A stretch of 64,000 nt of DNA, taken from the NCBI RefSeq assembly GCF_947331435.1, contig NZ_CAMZOF010000002.1, forward strand, positions 124,001 through 188,000. Reading direction: 5' to 3'. Made by a program: the position numbers and the translations under genes. The notes under the pieces were generated by a model that was not told the origin of the DNA, did not search any database, and was given only the letters and a program-made list of their open reading frames with translations. The stretch's first letter is position 1, and each line of letters begins with the position of its first letter. The stretch comes from Pelagibius sp. Alg239-R121. GTDB taxonomy: Bacteria; Pseudomonadota; Alphaproteobacteria; Kiloniellales; Kiloniellaceae. This document shows, piece after piece, positions 1-8,403 of the stretch.

Positions 1-1
1 A

Positions 2-430
2 ATTCCGGGTGACCCGGTCCTGCAATGGAGCTTTGCCGTACTGGCCGCCGTGGCCGGTTGCTGCCTTGGACTGTTGATATCGGCCGTAACCAACACAACC
101 GAACAGGCAACGACGGTCGTACCTTTAATGCTGGTACCGCAACTCATCCTGTCCGGAATTATCGTACCCTACCTTCCCGAGATCGCCCGCACTCTGTCGG
201 AAACGACGGTAACGAGTTTCGTATTTGTAGAAGCAATGAAATCCGTTTTCATCGAATCTGATGGCCCCGTATTGATCGCCGATGCTGAAACGGGCCAGAC
301 CGTCGAGATGGTCGCACGACACTACAGCGAGGGAGCGCAACTGCTCGTACTCCACTCCATTGTTGCCTTGGCACTTACCTTGCAAATTACCTCTTGGCGG
401 CAGATCCTGCGGCGCAAGCAGTTTGGCTGA
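2..430 (+). CDS. ABC-2 type transporter permease, C-terminal part (5' end outside window)
   Basis: The frame is open from base 2, so the gene starts before the window, and it stops at the TGA ending at 430 (142 codons visible). The protein has a hydrophobic segment at the start (AVLAAVAGCCLGLLISA), a second hydrophobic stretch with the pattern MLVPQLILSGIIVP, an extracytoplasmic-looking polar stretch, and a last membrane segment (LVLHSIVALALTLQI) before a basic tail. The P-Q-x-x-x-S/A-G-x-x-V-P arrangement is typical of the last membrane helices of ABC-2/ABCG-type exporter permeases. The substrate cannot be told. The gene lies just outside the insertion-sequence remnants that begin at 480, so it probably belongs to the chromosomal backbone left of the accessory block. 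Confidence 0.6.
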   Translation: MPGDPVLQWSFAVLAAVAGCCLGLLISAVTNTTEQATTVVPLMLVPQLILSGIIVPYLPEIARTLSETTVTSFVFVEAMKSVFIESDGPVLIADAETGQTVEMVARHYSEGAQLLVLHSIVALALTLQITSWRQILRRKQFG

Positions 431-479
431 GCTTTGTTAGAGATGAAATCGGATGATGTCATGAAGTGTATTAGCTCCG

Positions 480-532
480 ACCTTATCTGATACTGCACAG
501 TTGGAGGAGCGAGAGTTACCGGTTTCGATGAT
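480..532. repeat. Insertion-sequence end remnant, copy 1 (related to 11661-11708)
   Basis: Reading from the ATCTGA at 485, this stretch aligns without gaps to 11661-11708. By eye about 38 of 47 positions agree, including the core GTTGGA/AGAG and the GTTACC block. In the right-hand copy the same sequence sits directly in front of a fragment resembling an IS481-family transposase start, so I read it as the left end of such an element. The two copies are in the same orientation. The extent and divergence are eye estimates. Confidence 0.5.
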
Positions 533-539
533 AGCACCC

Positions 540-663
540 TCCCCCACTCCGTAAGTGGATCTTCCACGCCTCTGCGACTCAACGCGAACCCCAAGTATAG
601 CCAGCCGGTATGGCGGATGACGCTTAGTGGAAATTTATCGCGGGCATAGGAGTTCTTCGGCAT
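540..663 (-). pseudogene. IS6-family-like transposase, N-terminal fragment
   Basis: On the minus strand from the ATG at 663 the first about 42 codons read like the start of an IS6-family transposase. Recognisable pieces are FPLSVIRHTGWLY, FALSRRGVEDPL and EWG, compared with the usual FPPxII..AVWLYxRFxLSYRDVEDLLAERG. Similarity stops abruptly close to 540, exactly where the IS481-like end (480-532) begins, so the reading frame that continues to 322 is a chimera of transposase, repeat and antisense of the permease. The matching C-terminal part of an IS6-type transposase is found on the same strand at 11500-11640. This is recognition by eye; the family call is likely but not certain. Confidence 0.5.
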
Positions 664-1085
664 GAGGCAACGCCTACGGGCTTGTCATCGATTCGACCAG
701 CACGTCGCTGTGAAAATGTTTCACCGACAGTCCAATTCTGCGTCCCAGGTTAATTTCATCTAACAATGCCCTCCTGCTTTGCGCGTATCACTTGAACTTT
801 AGAAGCGTGTGATCGTTTCCGGCGCCCTGTTGTTTGATCGCTTTCATTGCCGGATCGAAGGGGATCAGCCGCGCCAGTCCGCGGTTTTGGCGTTTACGTC
901 CTTCAGGCACTCATTGCTCCAAGACACCCCGTAACCACTTCTCCCGTAACAGAGCATAAAGAGAAATCCCGCGCATCCCGTCACGAAAAATCACAGTTAA
1001 TTTACATGTTTCATCAGTCGGTTACGCGAATTTTTGCCGTGTTCGTGTGTTTACGTCGGTGTTGAATCATTAACTGGAGCGAACC
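664..1085. other. Intergenic stretch upstream of the LysR gene
   Basis: About 420 bases without a convincing gene. Short open frames here lack ribosome sites and family resemblance. The 3' part is AT-richer and presumably carries the promoter of the LysR gene. The ribosome site CTGGAG lies just upstream of its ATG at 1086. I recognise no further insertion-sequence pieces or RNA genes. Confidence 0.4.
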
Positions 1086-2024
1086 ATGCAAAGCACTTCG
1101 ACGCTTCCTCAGCCTCACCGGGATCTGTCGGCGCTCAACTGGGATATGCTGCGTATTTTCCTGGCTGTGTCGCGCTCGCAGAGTATTTCCAAGGCGGCGA
1201 AAAATCTGGCCGAGAGCCAGCCAACCATCAGCCGGCGAATCCGTGAGCTGGAAGACTGTCTCGCCGCGCGTCTGATTGCCCGGGGAAAAGACGGGGTTAA
1301 GTTGACGGAGGAAGGACGCGTTCTTCTGGAATACGTCGAGAAAATTGAGAGCGAAACCTTTCTGCTGACCGACGCGGTGAACGGCGCCGACGCCCGCTAC
1401 GAAGGTGACGTGATATTAACTGCGCCAAGCAGTCTGGGCCTCAATCTCATCGCGCCGAACCTGGCCGGCTTTTCGGCCTCCTATCCATCGATCACCCTGG
1501 ATCTAATCCTGAATTCGTCAAAGCTCAACCTGATGGACAGGGAGGCGGACGTCTCCGTGAGAATCGGAACCCCGTCGCAGCAATCCCTCGTGGGCCGGCG
1601 GCTGGGCAGCGTCAAGTTCTTCCTCTACGCCAGCGAAAGCTATCTGGAACGCTTTGGGCGTCCGGAATCCCTTGAAGATCTGCAAGCACATCGTTTCGTG
1701 GATTTGAGCGGCGAACTGGAGACATCCTGCCAGAGTCAGATTCTGGCCAACATTGCGCCAGCCGCGCGTCGCGTGATCAAAACAAACTGCATGAGCACGC
1801 AGTTTCAAGCGGTTTCCGACGGCATGGGGATCGGTATGCTGCCAGATTATCAGGTGAACTATCAGGTGCGGACCGGATCGCCCATCGTTCAGCTATTACC
1901 GGAGATCGTCACAGCGAAGGAGCAGGTCTGGGTGCTGTTTCATCCCGATCTGAAGGCCGTTGCGCGCGCCCGCGCTGTCATCGACTTCATCATCGACGTC
2001 ACCAAGGTGGATCTGGCCGATTGA
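1086..2024 (+). CDS. LysR family transcriptional regulator
   Basis: A 312-residue protein of normal LysR length. Residues about 17-75 form the winged helix-turn-helix: LNWDMLRIFLAVSRSQSISKAAKNL is divided into the usual first helix and the HTH, followed by SQPTISRRIRELE and LIARGKDGVKLTEEGR. The rest is a substrate-binding-like effector domain with the VSVRIG signature near 160. The ATG at 1086 is preceded by CTGGAGCGAACC. It is convergent with the gene ending at 2049 (24 bases between stop codons), so it is not in that operon, but it is the only regulator beside the SAH-hydrolase-like/DUF3293/HDxFGH set and is the obvious candidate to control it. The effector is unknown. Confidence 0.9.
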   Translation: MQSTSTLPQPHRDLSALNWDMLRIFLAVSRSQSISKAAKNLAESQPTISRRIRELEDCLAARLIARGKDGVKLTEEGRVLLEYVEKIESETFLLTDAVNGADARYEGDVILTAPSSLGLNLIAPNLAGFSASYPSITLDLILNSSKLNLMDREADVSVRIGTPSQQSLVGRRLGSVKFFLYASESYLERFGRPESLEDLQAHRFVDLSGELETSCQSQILANIAPAARRVIKTNCMSTQFQAVSDGMGIGMLPDYQVNYQVRTGSPIVQLLPEIVTAKEQVWVLFHPDLKAVARARAVIDFIIDVTKVDLAD

Positions 2025-2048
2025 CGGCATGGCCCCTCGGATCTGGAT

Positions 2049-3125
2049 TTACTGCGCCAGAAGACTGGAGATATCGAGATTGAAGAGGGATTGCCAGGTT
2101 GAGGTGATCTCCTCCGCGATGAATTCCGGAAAGGCGTAATGACCCGGCGCGAGGTTGGCAAAGAGCAGGAGTTCGATGCCGAGATTGTGCGCGTGGAAAA
2201 CCGGATCCAGGTAACGGATCTGTGTCGGGTGATCGATTGCGAAGTTGATCGGCTTCTTCTCTACCATGATCTCCGATGCGCTGAAGGCAGAGCCAAATTC
2301 GTCCTCGCCGCCCATGTTGGCGAGATAAGCTGCGTTTCGGAATGCGGTTGGGTCATAAAGCTCCGAAACGATTCCCTTCCTGCCCGTGGCGGTAACCACG
2401 ACGAAGGCTTCGCGTGCGGCCTGCTCGACAGACGCGCGATCGGCGCCATCGATGCAGACGTAACCCGCCCGGGAGGCGCGGCCGATCTTGTGAGGATCCG
2501 TTTCCACGATCGTAACTTGGCAGTGACTGGGCGCGAGAGCATGGGCAATTCCCTGTCCGACCTTACCGAAACCGAACAGCATAACCGACCGCGCCTTGAG
2601 GCTCTCTCCTGTGAGCTCGACGAAGGCGCGAACAAATGCGTCGCCCGTACCAAGAAGCGCTTCCAGGTTTTTCACAGATGACTGATCGACCGAGATCACG
2701 GGGTAATTGAGGTCTGTTCTGGCGAGATAACGCTGCGTGCCAGTTCCTGTCAGTTCGACGGCGCCAATGCGAGGCGTCACGCGATCGATTAGCTCACCCG
2801 CACAATCCAGGGTCACGTCGACCTCGCTCGGCAGCGGGTCGTTCGCGAGAAGGACGGGCACGCCTGCGGCCTTCATTACCGCGATCGCGTCGGCCTTTGG
2901 CTCCATGAAGCTCGGCGAGGTCACGCTGATCTCGGCGCCGCCAAGCAGAAGAGCGTGCACCTTGTGCAGCGATTCCATGGTCAGCGGAATATTGTGCAGA
3001 ATTTTCAAACCTTCGTAGGGTCGGGCTCTTTCCAGGCGCTTCTTGGCGCTTTGCAGGAAGGGAATCTCATGCTCAGGAAAGAGGTCGTAAGCCGCCTGAA
3101 ACGGCCCGTGAGATGGCGATGTCAT
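2049..3125 (-). CDS. S-adenosylhomocysteine hydrolase-like NAD-binding protein
   Basis: A 358-residue protein with the overall pattern of adenosylhomocysteinase but clearly shorter than the 430-470 residues of the genuine enzyme. Seen: an N-terminal TMESLHKVHALLLGGA segment, then DLNYPVISVDQSSVK (the counterpart of the DLKFPAINVNDSVTK region), a dinucleotide-binding loop GFGKVGQGIA, ANMGGEDEFG and a C-terminal IELLLFANL. The glycine-rich loop supports NAD binding; hydrolysis of SAH is only a possibility. The ATG at 3125 overlaps the stop of the upstream DUF3293-like gene as ATGA, which fixes the start and shows translational coupling; a longer in-frame extension upstream is ignored for this reason. 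It could be a paralogue acting on another thioether or nucleoside. Confidence 0.75.
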   Translation of the reverse strand: MTSPSHGPFQAAYDLFPEHEIPFLQSAKKRLERARPYEGLKILHNIPLTMESLHKVHALLLGGAEISVTSPSFMEPKADAIAVMKAAGVPVLLANDPLPSEVDVTLDCAGELIDRVTPRIGAVELTGTGTQRYLARTDLNYPVISVDQSSVKNLEALLGTGDAFVRAFVELTGESLKARSVMLFGFGKVGQGIAHALAPSHCQVTIVETDPHKIGRASRAGYVCIDGADRASVEQAAREAFVVVTATGRKGIVSELYDPTAFRNAAYLANMGGEDEFGSAFSASEIMVEKKPINFAIDHPTQIRYLDPVFHAHNLGIELLLFANLAPGHYAFPEFIAEEITSTWQSLFNLDISSLLAQ

Positions 3126-3568
3126 GCTTGTGGTTCCTCGAGGAGGTGGCTCATTCCTTGGCAGGAAAGGAGAAGGGCTGCTTCGTCGCGCCGGCCGAAA
3201 AGGATCGCATTTTGGCCGTAGCGCCGGCCGAGTTCGATCGCGCCCTTCCGGTCGATATCCAGTAGAAGGAGACTTGCTTCCCAACCCCAGTCGGAGCTCC
3301 CGCCGCGCGCCGCTATCACTTTGTATCCACGTGTCATGCAGTCCGTGTAGAGAATGCCGTTGCGGACTTCATTCTCGGCCGGCGGTAGTCTCTCCGAACC
3401 GGGGTTGAAAGCCGTGACGATGGCCCAGGACTGCGCCTCGTGCTTGGCAAGCAGTCTGTCCAATTCGCGGTGACGGGCATTGGGGTGGAGCGTGATCGTC
3501 CTGTCCGGCAGCAGGACTTCGAATGTTGCGGTCTGATAGGCCCGCCAGAGAGTGGGATTGAAGGTCAT
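3122..3568 (-). CDS. DUF3293-like small protein
   Basis: A 148-residue soluble protein beginning MTFNPTLWRAYQTATF. It resembles the DUF3293 family: an N-terminal WRAYxxATF box, a central AIVTAFNPGS motif, NEVRNGIL, and a C-terminal AILFGRRD segment. No signal peptide or membrane segment is visible. The biochemical role of this family is unknown to me. The ATG at 3568 follows GGTGATCCTCCC; an in-frame extension of 20 codons upstream is less likely. The stop overlaps the start of the SAH-hydrolase-like gene by four bases. The gene upstream, at 3601-4434, runs the same way with a gap of 32 bases, so the three form one operon. Confidence 0.7.
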   Translation of the reverse strand: MTFNPTLWRAYQTATFEVLLPDRTITLHPNARHRELDRLLAKHEAQSWAIVTAFNPGSERLPPAENEVRNGILYTDCMTRGYKVIAARGGSSDWGWEASLLLLDIDRKGAIELGRRYGQNAILFGRRDEAALLLSCQGMSHLLEEPQA

Positions 3569-3600
3569 GGGAGGATCACCTCGAATTATGTGAGAGTCTC

Positions 3601-4434
3601 TCAGTGCAGGCGCTGTTCTTCTCTGCACTGAATGAGGCCGTGGGCATCCTGGATCAGCGCAATGCCGCTGATCCAGCTTGGCAACAGACCGTTTTTCTGA
3701 ACCGCGAAGGGGCGCTGTGAAGGTGGCAGCCAGCCAGGGTTTCCGTCGTCATGAAGCTTGCCGGCCCCACTGCGCATATGAGGCCCGAAATTGACCCAAC
3801 AGTTTTGCCCCCGCGTTTCGGTCGTCAGGGCCGGAAGGGCCAGCGCCGTGCACATGCGGGAATGACAGTGCCAGGCGCGCTCTTCACCGCTGGGTCCGAA
3901 TGTGGTGTTGGGAATCGCATGGCCGAAGAGATCATGCACGGCACGGAATACATCGTTGATCAGCAGCGGGTAGCCGGCAACCTCGATATCGGTTTCCCGC
4001 GTCATCCAATTGCCGGTCATATCAGGCGTTCCGGAGCCGAAGGCCTGATCCGTTGTCGGGAGAAAGTAGAGATGCTTGTTTGTGACGGCATCGGTCCTCA
4101 TGGCCCTGCTGTTCTCGTATGGGTCGCCGCTTTCCAGATAGGGTTCAATCTTGATTCCAAGATGTTCCGTGGCGAAGGCATATTGCAGATACATCTCGCC
4201 GCAGAGTTGTTTGTAGCTGGTCCGGGTGAAGGTTTCATCAGGCTGATGCTGAAGTTCGTGGAAAGCGTCGGCGATCGGCAAGCCTTTTGCGGATGTCATC
4301 CTGATTCGACTGGCTCCGGCCGTGCAGCTGACGCCCTCTTGACTATGCATGTTCTGCCAGATGGTGAAGTAATACGGCTTGAAATTCTCGGAAAACCTTT
4401 GAAGAAATTGCCTAAAATCCACTGTCGTAACCAC
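3601..4434 (-). CDS. Putative metalloprotein with HDxFGH motif
   Basis: A 277-residue soluble protein. Its most conserved-looking part is residues 163-214: RAVHDLFGHAIP (H167, H172), then FGPSGEERAWHCH and TETRGQNCWVNFGPH (E206). The H-x4-H spacing within HDxFGH equals the iron-binding HExxGH of pterin-dependent aromatic amino acid hydroxylases, where a glutamate about 40 residues later completes the site; E206, 34 residues after H172, could play that part. This comparison is an inference and overall similarity to those hydroxylases is not evident. The GTG start at 4434 is the most upstream possible because a stop codon lies just before it, and GAGGGC precedes it. First gene of the operon with the DUF3293-like and SAH-hydrolase-like genes. 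Confidence 0.65.
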   Translation of the reverse strand: MVTTVDFRQFLQRFSENFKPYYFTIWQNMHSQEGVSCTAGASRIRMTSAKGLPIADAFHELQHQPDETFTRTSYKQLCGEMYLQYAFATEHLGIKIEPYLESGDPYENSRAMRTDAVTNKHLYFLPTTDQAFGSGTPDMTGNWMTRETDIEVAGYPLLINDVFRAVHDLFGHAIPNTTFGPSGEERAWHCHSRMCTALALPALTTETRGQNCWVNFGPHMRSGAGKLHDDGNPGWLPPSQRPFAVQKNGLLPSWISGIALIQDAHGLIQCREEQRLH

Positions 4435-5028
4435 GGTTCAGCCCTCACAAGTACGAAAAGGAAGAAGTTCTTTCCGTCGATATTTGTAGCGAAGGCAGCC
4501 CCGACAATTGAACAGGGGTGAATGGCGGTCATACAGCTGTGAATGGCAAACTTTCGGGAGCTTCAATAAAACTTTTCGTTGATAAAGCCGTCCGGCGCCC
4601 AGGCGGACTCCAGCGCATCTACGCCGATACCGGGATGGCCTCGCTGCCGCTGGTCCGGGGATTTGGTTTGAGATGCAGACCCATGCCACTCCCCCGGACC
4701 ACGAAACTGCGGGCAAGAGGCAAGAATTGAAGTGAGGACTATGGTGGCAGCGCTAAAACCCTATCCCAACGACGAGCGGGACCCACCGGATAGATGGTGC
4801 GGGAGTTCTGTAGCAAACCACGAGGGGAAGTCCGAAATTGGCTTGATTAAGCCGCTACAAATGATGCGCTGAGCAACCCTGCGACAGAGCCGACGCATGA
4901 AGCTCCCGCGTCAACGTAATAAAGCCCAGTGCGCCGGCGAAAATAAATAACAGCGGATTCAAATCACCAAGATCGGTCAACAGCTGGGCCACTCTTTCGA
5001 GCGCGCAGGCAGGACAACTGACAACGTG
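4435..5028. other. Intergenic stretch between two minus-strand operons
   Basis: About 590 bases with no convincing gene. It must contain the promoter of the operon starting at 4434 and the end of the oxygenase operon finishing at 5029. A 45-codon minus-strand frame (4992-4855, GTG start) encodes one hydrophobic stretch but has no clear ribosome site and no recognisable family. No strong hairpin with a T-run was seen after 5029. Confidence 0.4.
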
Positions 5029-5682
5029 CTAACCGGCAGCTTTGAATGCTGGTCCCGCAGGAAACACACCTGACATGACCACGAATCCTGGAATGCGTTT
5101 GACGCGATCGGTCCAACGGCGGATCGCCGGATAGTCCTGACGAGAGATGCCGCCTTCTTCGGAAAGAATTACGTAAGGGAAGCAGGCGATGTCCGCGATG
5201 GTCGGGTGATCACCTGGGCAAATCCAGTTTCGGTTCTGTTTCTCGGCAAACCAAAGATGCTCATCGAAGATACGAAACAAGCGGTGGGCTCCCGCCCGGC
5301 AGGCCTCAATGTCGAAGTCATAAAATAAACCATCGTGCAACCGGGCCGCTGAAGACGTGGAGGTTATGCTGTCGGCAAAAGCCAGCCATTGACTTATATC
5401 GCCAAGTGTCTGGGGCTGATCGGTCGGATACCATTTGCCTCCCGCGTCGTATTTGGACGCCAGGTAGATGAGAATTGCCTGAGCGTCCCGCAGCACGAAG
5501 CCATTATCTTCAAGGACCGGTAGCTGTCCCAGCGGATTGATTTCCAAAAACCACTCGGACTTGTGTTCCTTCCCCGGGTAGAAGTCGACTGCAATTACCT
5601 CATACTCAATGTCGAGCATACTCATGAAAAGGCGCAGCTTGTAGCAATTGCCTGAAAGTTCGTAGTCGTAAAGCGTGATCAT
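5029..5682 (-). CDS. Glutathione S-transferase-like protein (NdmE-like)
   Basis: A 217-residue protein with the two-domain GST fold: thioredoxin-like N-terminal domain (MITLYDYELSGNCYKLRL, then NPLGQLPVLEDNG) and an all-helical C-terminal domain with the FPYVILSEEGG and RWTDRVKRIPGF pieces typical of bacterial GSTs. The usual glutamate/aspartate-serine pair that binds the gamma-glutamyl group of glutathione is D66-A67 here (RDAQAI), so glutathione binding may be weakened. Eight bases separate it from the reductase stop. In Pseudomonas putida CBB5 the GST homologue NdmE is needed by NdmC and NdmD for N7-demethylation of methylxanthine, apparently as a structural partner. Position, size and company here match that arrangement. 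Ordinary glutathione conjugation remains possible. Confidence 0.85.
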   Translation of the reverse strand: MITLYDYELSGNCYKLRLFMSMLDIEYEVIAVDFYPGKEHKSEWFLEINPLGQLPVLEDNGFVLRDAQAILIYLASKYDAGGKWYPTDQPQTLGDISQWLAFADSITSTSSAARLHDGLFYDFDIEACRAGAHRLFRIFDEHLWFAEKQNRNWICPGDHPTIADIACFPYVILSEEGGISRQDYPAIRRWTDRVKRIPGFVVMSGVFPAGPAFKAAG

Positions 5683-5690
5683 CCCAACCT

Positions 5691-7454
5691 CTAGATATCC
5701 AACACCAAGCGGCCGGACTTGGCCCGTGACACGCAGGTCATAATGCAGTTGCCGCTGCTCTTTTCACTTTCGTTGAGATAAACATCCTGGTGATCGGGTT
5801 CGCCCTCGAGCAGAGTCGTCAGACATGTCCCACAGGCACCTTGTTCGCAGGAACTTGGGACATCGACACCGTTTTCCCGGAGAACTGCCAGAATGGTCTT
5901 CCCTGCCGGCACCTGCAACGTCATCACTGAGCGGGCCAGGTCGATTTCAAAACTTGAACTGTCGTCGACTTCGTTGGTGTTCTTGAAATACTCAAAATGA
6001 ATACTGTTATCGGGCCAGCCATGGTCTGCCGCGATCTTTCGGGTTGCCTCCAGCATCGGCCCGGGACCGCAGACGTAAAGGTGCATTGCCGGCTGGTATC
6101 TGCTGAGTATCGCCTTGAGTTGTTTTCCGGTTTCGGCTGGGTCGAGACCCAGGTGAGGCACCACCCCGCTTCCCAGTCGTTCCAGCACTTCGGGAAATGC
6201 CATATGTTTTTCCGATTGCGAAAAATAATGCAGCTCGTGGGGAAGGTCGGAATGGTGTAGCGCCCGCGCCATAGACAATAGCGGGGTTATGCCGATGCCA
6301 CCCGCGACAAACAGCGTCTTGACGGCATCGCGGCGCAACGGAAAGTTATTACGCGGTTCCGAAATCGCCAGAACATCGCCTTCGCGAACTTCTCTGTGCA
6401 TACATTGCGATCCACCGCGTGAATCCGGTTCGAGTTTAACGCCGATTGTGTAGTGCCGGGTTTCCCCTGGCCCATTGGTGAGCGAGTACTGCCTGACAAG
6501 TCCGTTGGGCATATGAACATCGATATGGGCTCCCGGCTGGAAAGTCGGTAGCTGTTCGCCAACAGGAACCAGCTTAAGACCGGCGATGCCCGCCGCGGTT
6601 TCCCATTTACGAGAAACCTCTACGCGAAGCGGGGCCGTTCTCCCTGAAAGGGTCTGCTCAGGCATGGAAGCCAGTTCCTCGGACACCCGGTGAATGACCG
6701 GCTGCATGGGCTCCGGAACCGGCAGTCCAGCTGCCTCCGCCTCAATCAGGTCCCGCAGAGACGAAAGGCGCCGACTATGGTGGAGAAAAACGCGAAGCTC
6801 GTCTTCCTGCTTGGGACGATCACTCAATACGCCGCGAACGACGGTGCGGTTTGAATCGACGGGCTGAACAAAAAGCAGAAGCTTTGTCGAAACTTCCCCA
6901 TCGACTGAAGACAAAGAGAGGTGGCCATCTTGCGCCGTCTCGACGGTGATTTCCGCGCCCTGCCCATCAATCTTTGCGTTTGGCTGGAACCGGTATTCAG
7001 CAAGCCGTTTCGTGACCAGATCAGCGGGCGCATTAACCGGGATAGCGCGTAATGCACAGGGTGAGCCTGCTTCCAGTTCCGAGATTTCCGGTAGTTCACC
7101 ATCGGGTGTTTCGCCTGACCAAACCAGGCCGTATCTTTCCACCGCAGGATAGGTGCGGTTACAGATCGTACGCGCCGGCGCATCCGCCGGATGGGCGGGA
7201 ATGTAGGTGCAGCCTGCCGTTCGGTTGGCGTAGCGCCAGCCATGATACTGACATTTCAGTTCAGCCCCATCATTGATGCCGATGGAAAGCCGAACGCCCC
7301 GGTGCAAGCATCTGTTCTCCCAGACATTCACATAGCCATCGTCGGCCCGCCAAACGGCAAACTCACGGCCAAGCAACTGACCGTGAAAAGTGTGGCGAAG
7401 TGGCAAATCGCTGCTTGCTGCAATCGGGTGCCATTTTCGATGCTGTGTTTCCAA
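5691..7454 (-). CDS. Rieske-reductase fusion, NdmD-like (Rieske + FMN/NAD reductase + ferredoxin)
   Basis: A 587-residue three-part redox protein. Residues 1-115 are a Rieske domain with the complete ligand set C49-x-H51 and C68-x2-H71 (NRCLHRGVRL, CQYHGW). Residues about 275-490 are a phthalate-dioxygenase-reductase-type flavin/NAD module: R321-Q-Y-S-L, GGIGITP at 385-391 and CGPGPM at 462-467. Residues about 500-587 are a plant-type [2Fe-2S] ferredoxin with C536-x4-C541-x2-C544 and C574. Ordinary class reductases of this type lack the Rieske part. NdmD of the caffeine demethylase has the same order and nearly the same length (about 588). It presumably passes electrons from NADH to the Rieske-less catalytic subunits encoded directly upstream. 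The start is TTG at 7454 with AGGAAC upstream; no better ATG is near. Confidence 0.9.
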   Translation of the reverse strand: METQHRKWHPIAASSDLPLRHTFHGQLLGREFAVWRADDGYVNVWENRCLHRGVRLSIGINDGAELKCQYHGWRYANRTAGCTYIPAHPADAPARTICNRTYPAVERYGLVWSGETPDGELPEISELEAGSPCALRAIPVNAPADLVTKRLAEYRFQPNAKIDGQGAEITVETAQDGHLSLSSVDGEVSTKLLLFVQPVDSNRTVVRGVLSDRPKQEDELRVFLHHSRRLSSLRDLIEAEAAGLPVPEPMQPVIHRVSEELASMPEQTLSGRTAPLRVEVSRKWETAAGIAGLKLVPVGEQLPTFQPGAHIDVHMPNGLVRQYSLTNGPGETRHYTIGVKLEPDSRGGSQCMHREVREGDVLAISEPRNNFPLRRDAVKTLFVAGGIGITPLLSMARALHHSDLPHELHYFSQSEKHMAFPEVLERLGSGVVPHLGLDPAETGKQLKAILSRYQPAMHLYVCGPGPMLEATRKIAADHGWPDNSIHFEYFKNTNEVDDSSSFEIDLARSVMTLQVPAGKTILAVLRENGVDVPSSCEQGACGTCLTTLLEGEPDHQDVYLNESEKSSGNCIMTCVSRAKSGRLVLDI

Positions 7455-7490
7455 GTTCCTGTCTCCGGATCTTTCGAGCCCTGCAGCAGT

Positions 7491-8372
7491 TCAGGCGGCC
7501 GCGGGTATCACACCGTAAGTAATGCCTTTGCGGCTTAACCAGCGGCGATAGGTTATGGCGGATTTGTCTGCCCGTATGGGGGTCTCCGCGCGGGGATCCA
7601 GTGGCAGGCGCTTAGGGAACTGGTTCTCCAGGATCGGTTTGTCCTGACCAAAAATCGTCTGCTGGAAAAGGCGAATGGATTTGTCGTCGTTGTCTTCGTC
7701 GAGGACGGATAACATCATGTGAGCTCGGATGTGTTCCTGATCGACCGGCTGCAGGAACACGGCGATAACATCCATGCGTTTGTCGTCAACGGGGCTGGAT
7801 TTATAGAGCACCGAACAGAACGGATGTGGGACTCGGTAAATATACTCGACGTCTGCACCGCCGCCGGACGCTTGCGACGCCATAGGCTGGAAGAAACGGC
7901 AGCGCGTTGCCAGGATTTCGTCGTTCTCAATGGAGATCTCAACGTCGTATTCCTTTACTTCCGTATGTGGTTCGACGCCGAGAATATCGGTATGCACATA
8001 GGGGAAATGCCCCATGTCCAGAAAATTTTCGATCGCGCGCGGCGCGGAAACATTCACGCCGATCGTCGCAGCATTCATGTTTCGGCGATCTGGCTCGGAA
8101 AATTCGGGTATAGCGAAAACTTCACCCGAAGCTTCACCTAGGCAGGTCCAGACATAACCATAAACGCACTGTGACGGCACTAATTCCCCTGCGTCATGTC
8201 CAGTCCGCCAGACCTTCGGGCTGCCGAGCGCATCGACGGTGTAGGAGAGCTCTTCTTCCAAGAGAACCGTCTCCGTCATTCTCTCGGGCTCTATCTCCTC
8301 TGTCGCGCCTATTGCGTACCATTGGTTCAACACCGTTTTGTCCGAGCAAACTGCCATTATCGTATCCGCCAT
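7491..8372 (-). CDS. Rieske-oxygenase catalytic subunit lacking the Rieske domain (NdmC-like, copy A)
   Basis: A 293-residue protein that keeps the catalytic half of a Rieske non-heme iron oxygenase. The mononuclear iron motif N-F-L-D119-x2-H122-x4-H127 is intact, and FGQDKPILENQ near the C-terminus supplies the probable third (aspartate) ligand. The N-terminal part starts like an oxygenase (NQWYAIGATEE) but has no C-x-H or C-x2-H pair, so no Rieske cluster can form; electrons must arrive from another protein, most simply the Rieske domain of the reductase encoded 36 bases downstream. NdmC has this same truncation. The start at 8372 gives a length matching copy B; GGGAGG lies unusually far (about 21 bases) upstream and ATG 8357 or 8429 are alternatives. 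It is a clear paralogue of copy B, nearly identical around the DKPILENQFPKRLPLDPRAE stretch. Confidence 0.88.
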   Translation of the reverse strand: MADTIMAVCSDKTVLNQWYAIGATEEIEPERMTETVLLEEELSYTVDALGSPKVWRTGHDAGELVPSQCVYGYVWTCLGEASGEVFAIPEFSEPDRRNMNAATIGVNVSAPRAIENFLDMGHFPYVHTDILGVEPHTEVKEYDVEISIENDEILATRCRFFQPMASQASGGGADVEYIYRVPHPFCSVLYKSSPVDDKRMDVIAVFLQPVDQEHIRAHMMLSVLDEDNDDKSIRLFQQTIFGQDKPILENQFPKRLPLDPRAETPIRADKSAITYRRWLSRKGITYGVIPAAA

Positions 8373-8403
8373 ATTTGAAGTTGGGTTCGATTGCCTCCCG
8401 CCA

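Noticed and set aside
322-663. A 113-codon minus-strand open frame at the left end
   Set aside because: It is a chimera: an IS6-like transposase start, then an insertion-sequence end, then antisense of the ABC-2 permease. Only the first part is annotated as a pseudogene.
4855-4992. 45-codon minus-strand frame with a hydrophobic stretch between operons
   Set aside because: No convincing ribosome site, GTG start only, and no family resemblance; too short to support.
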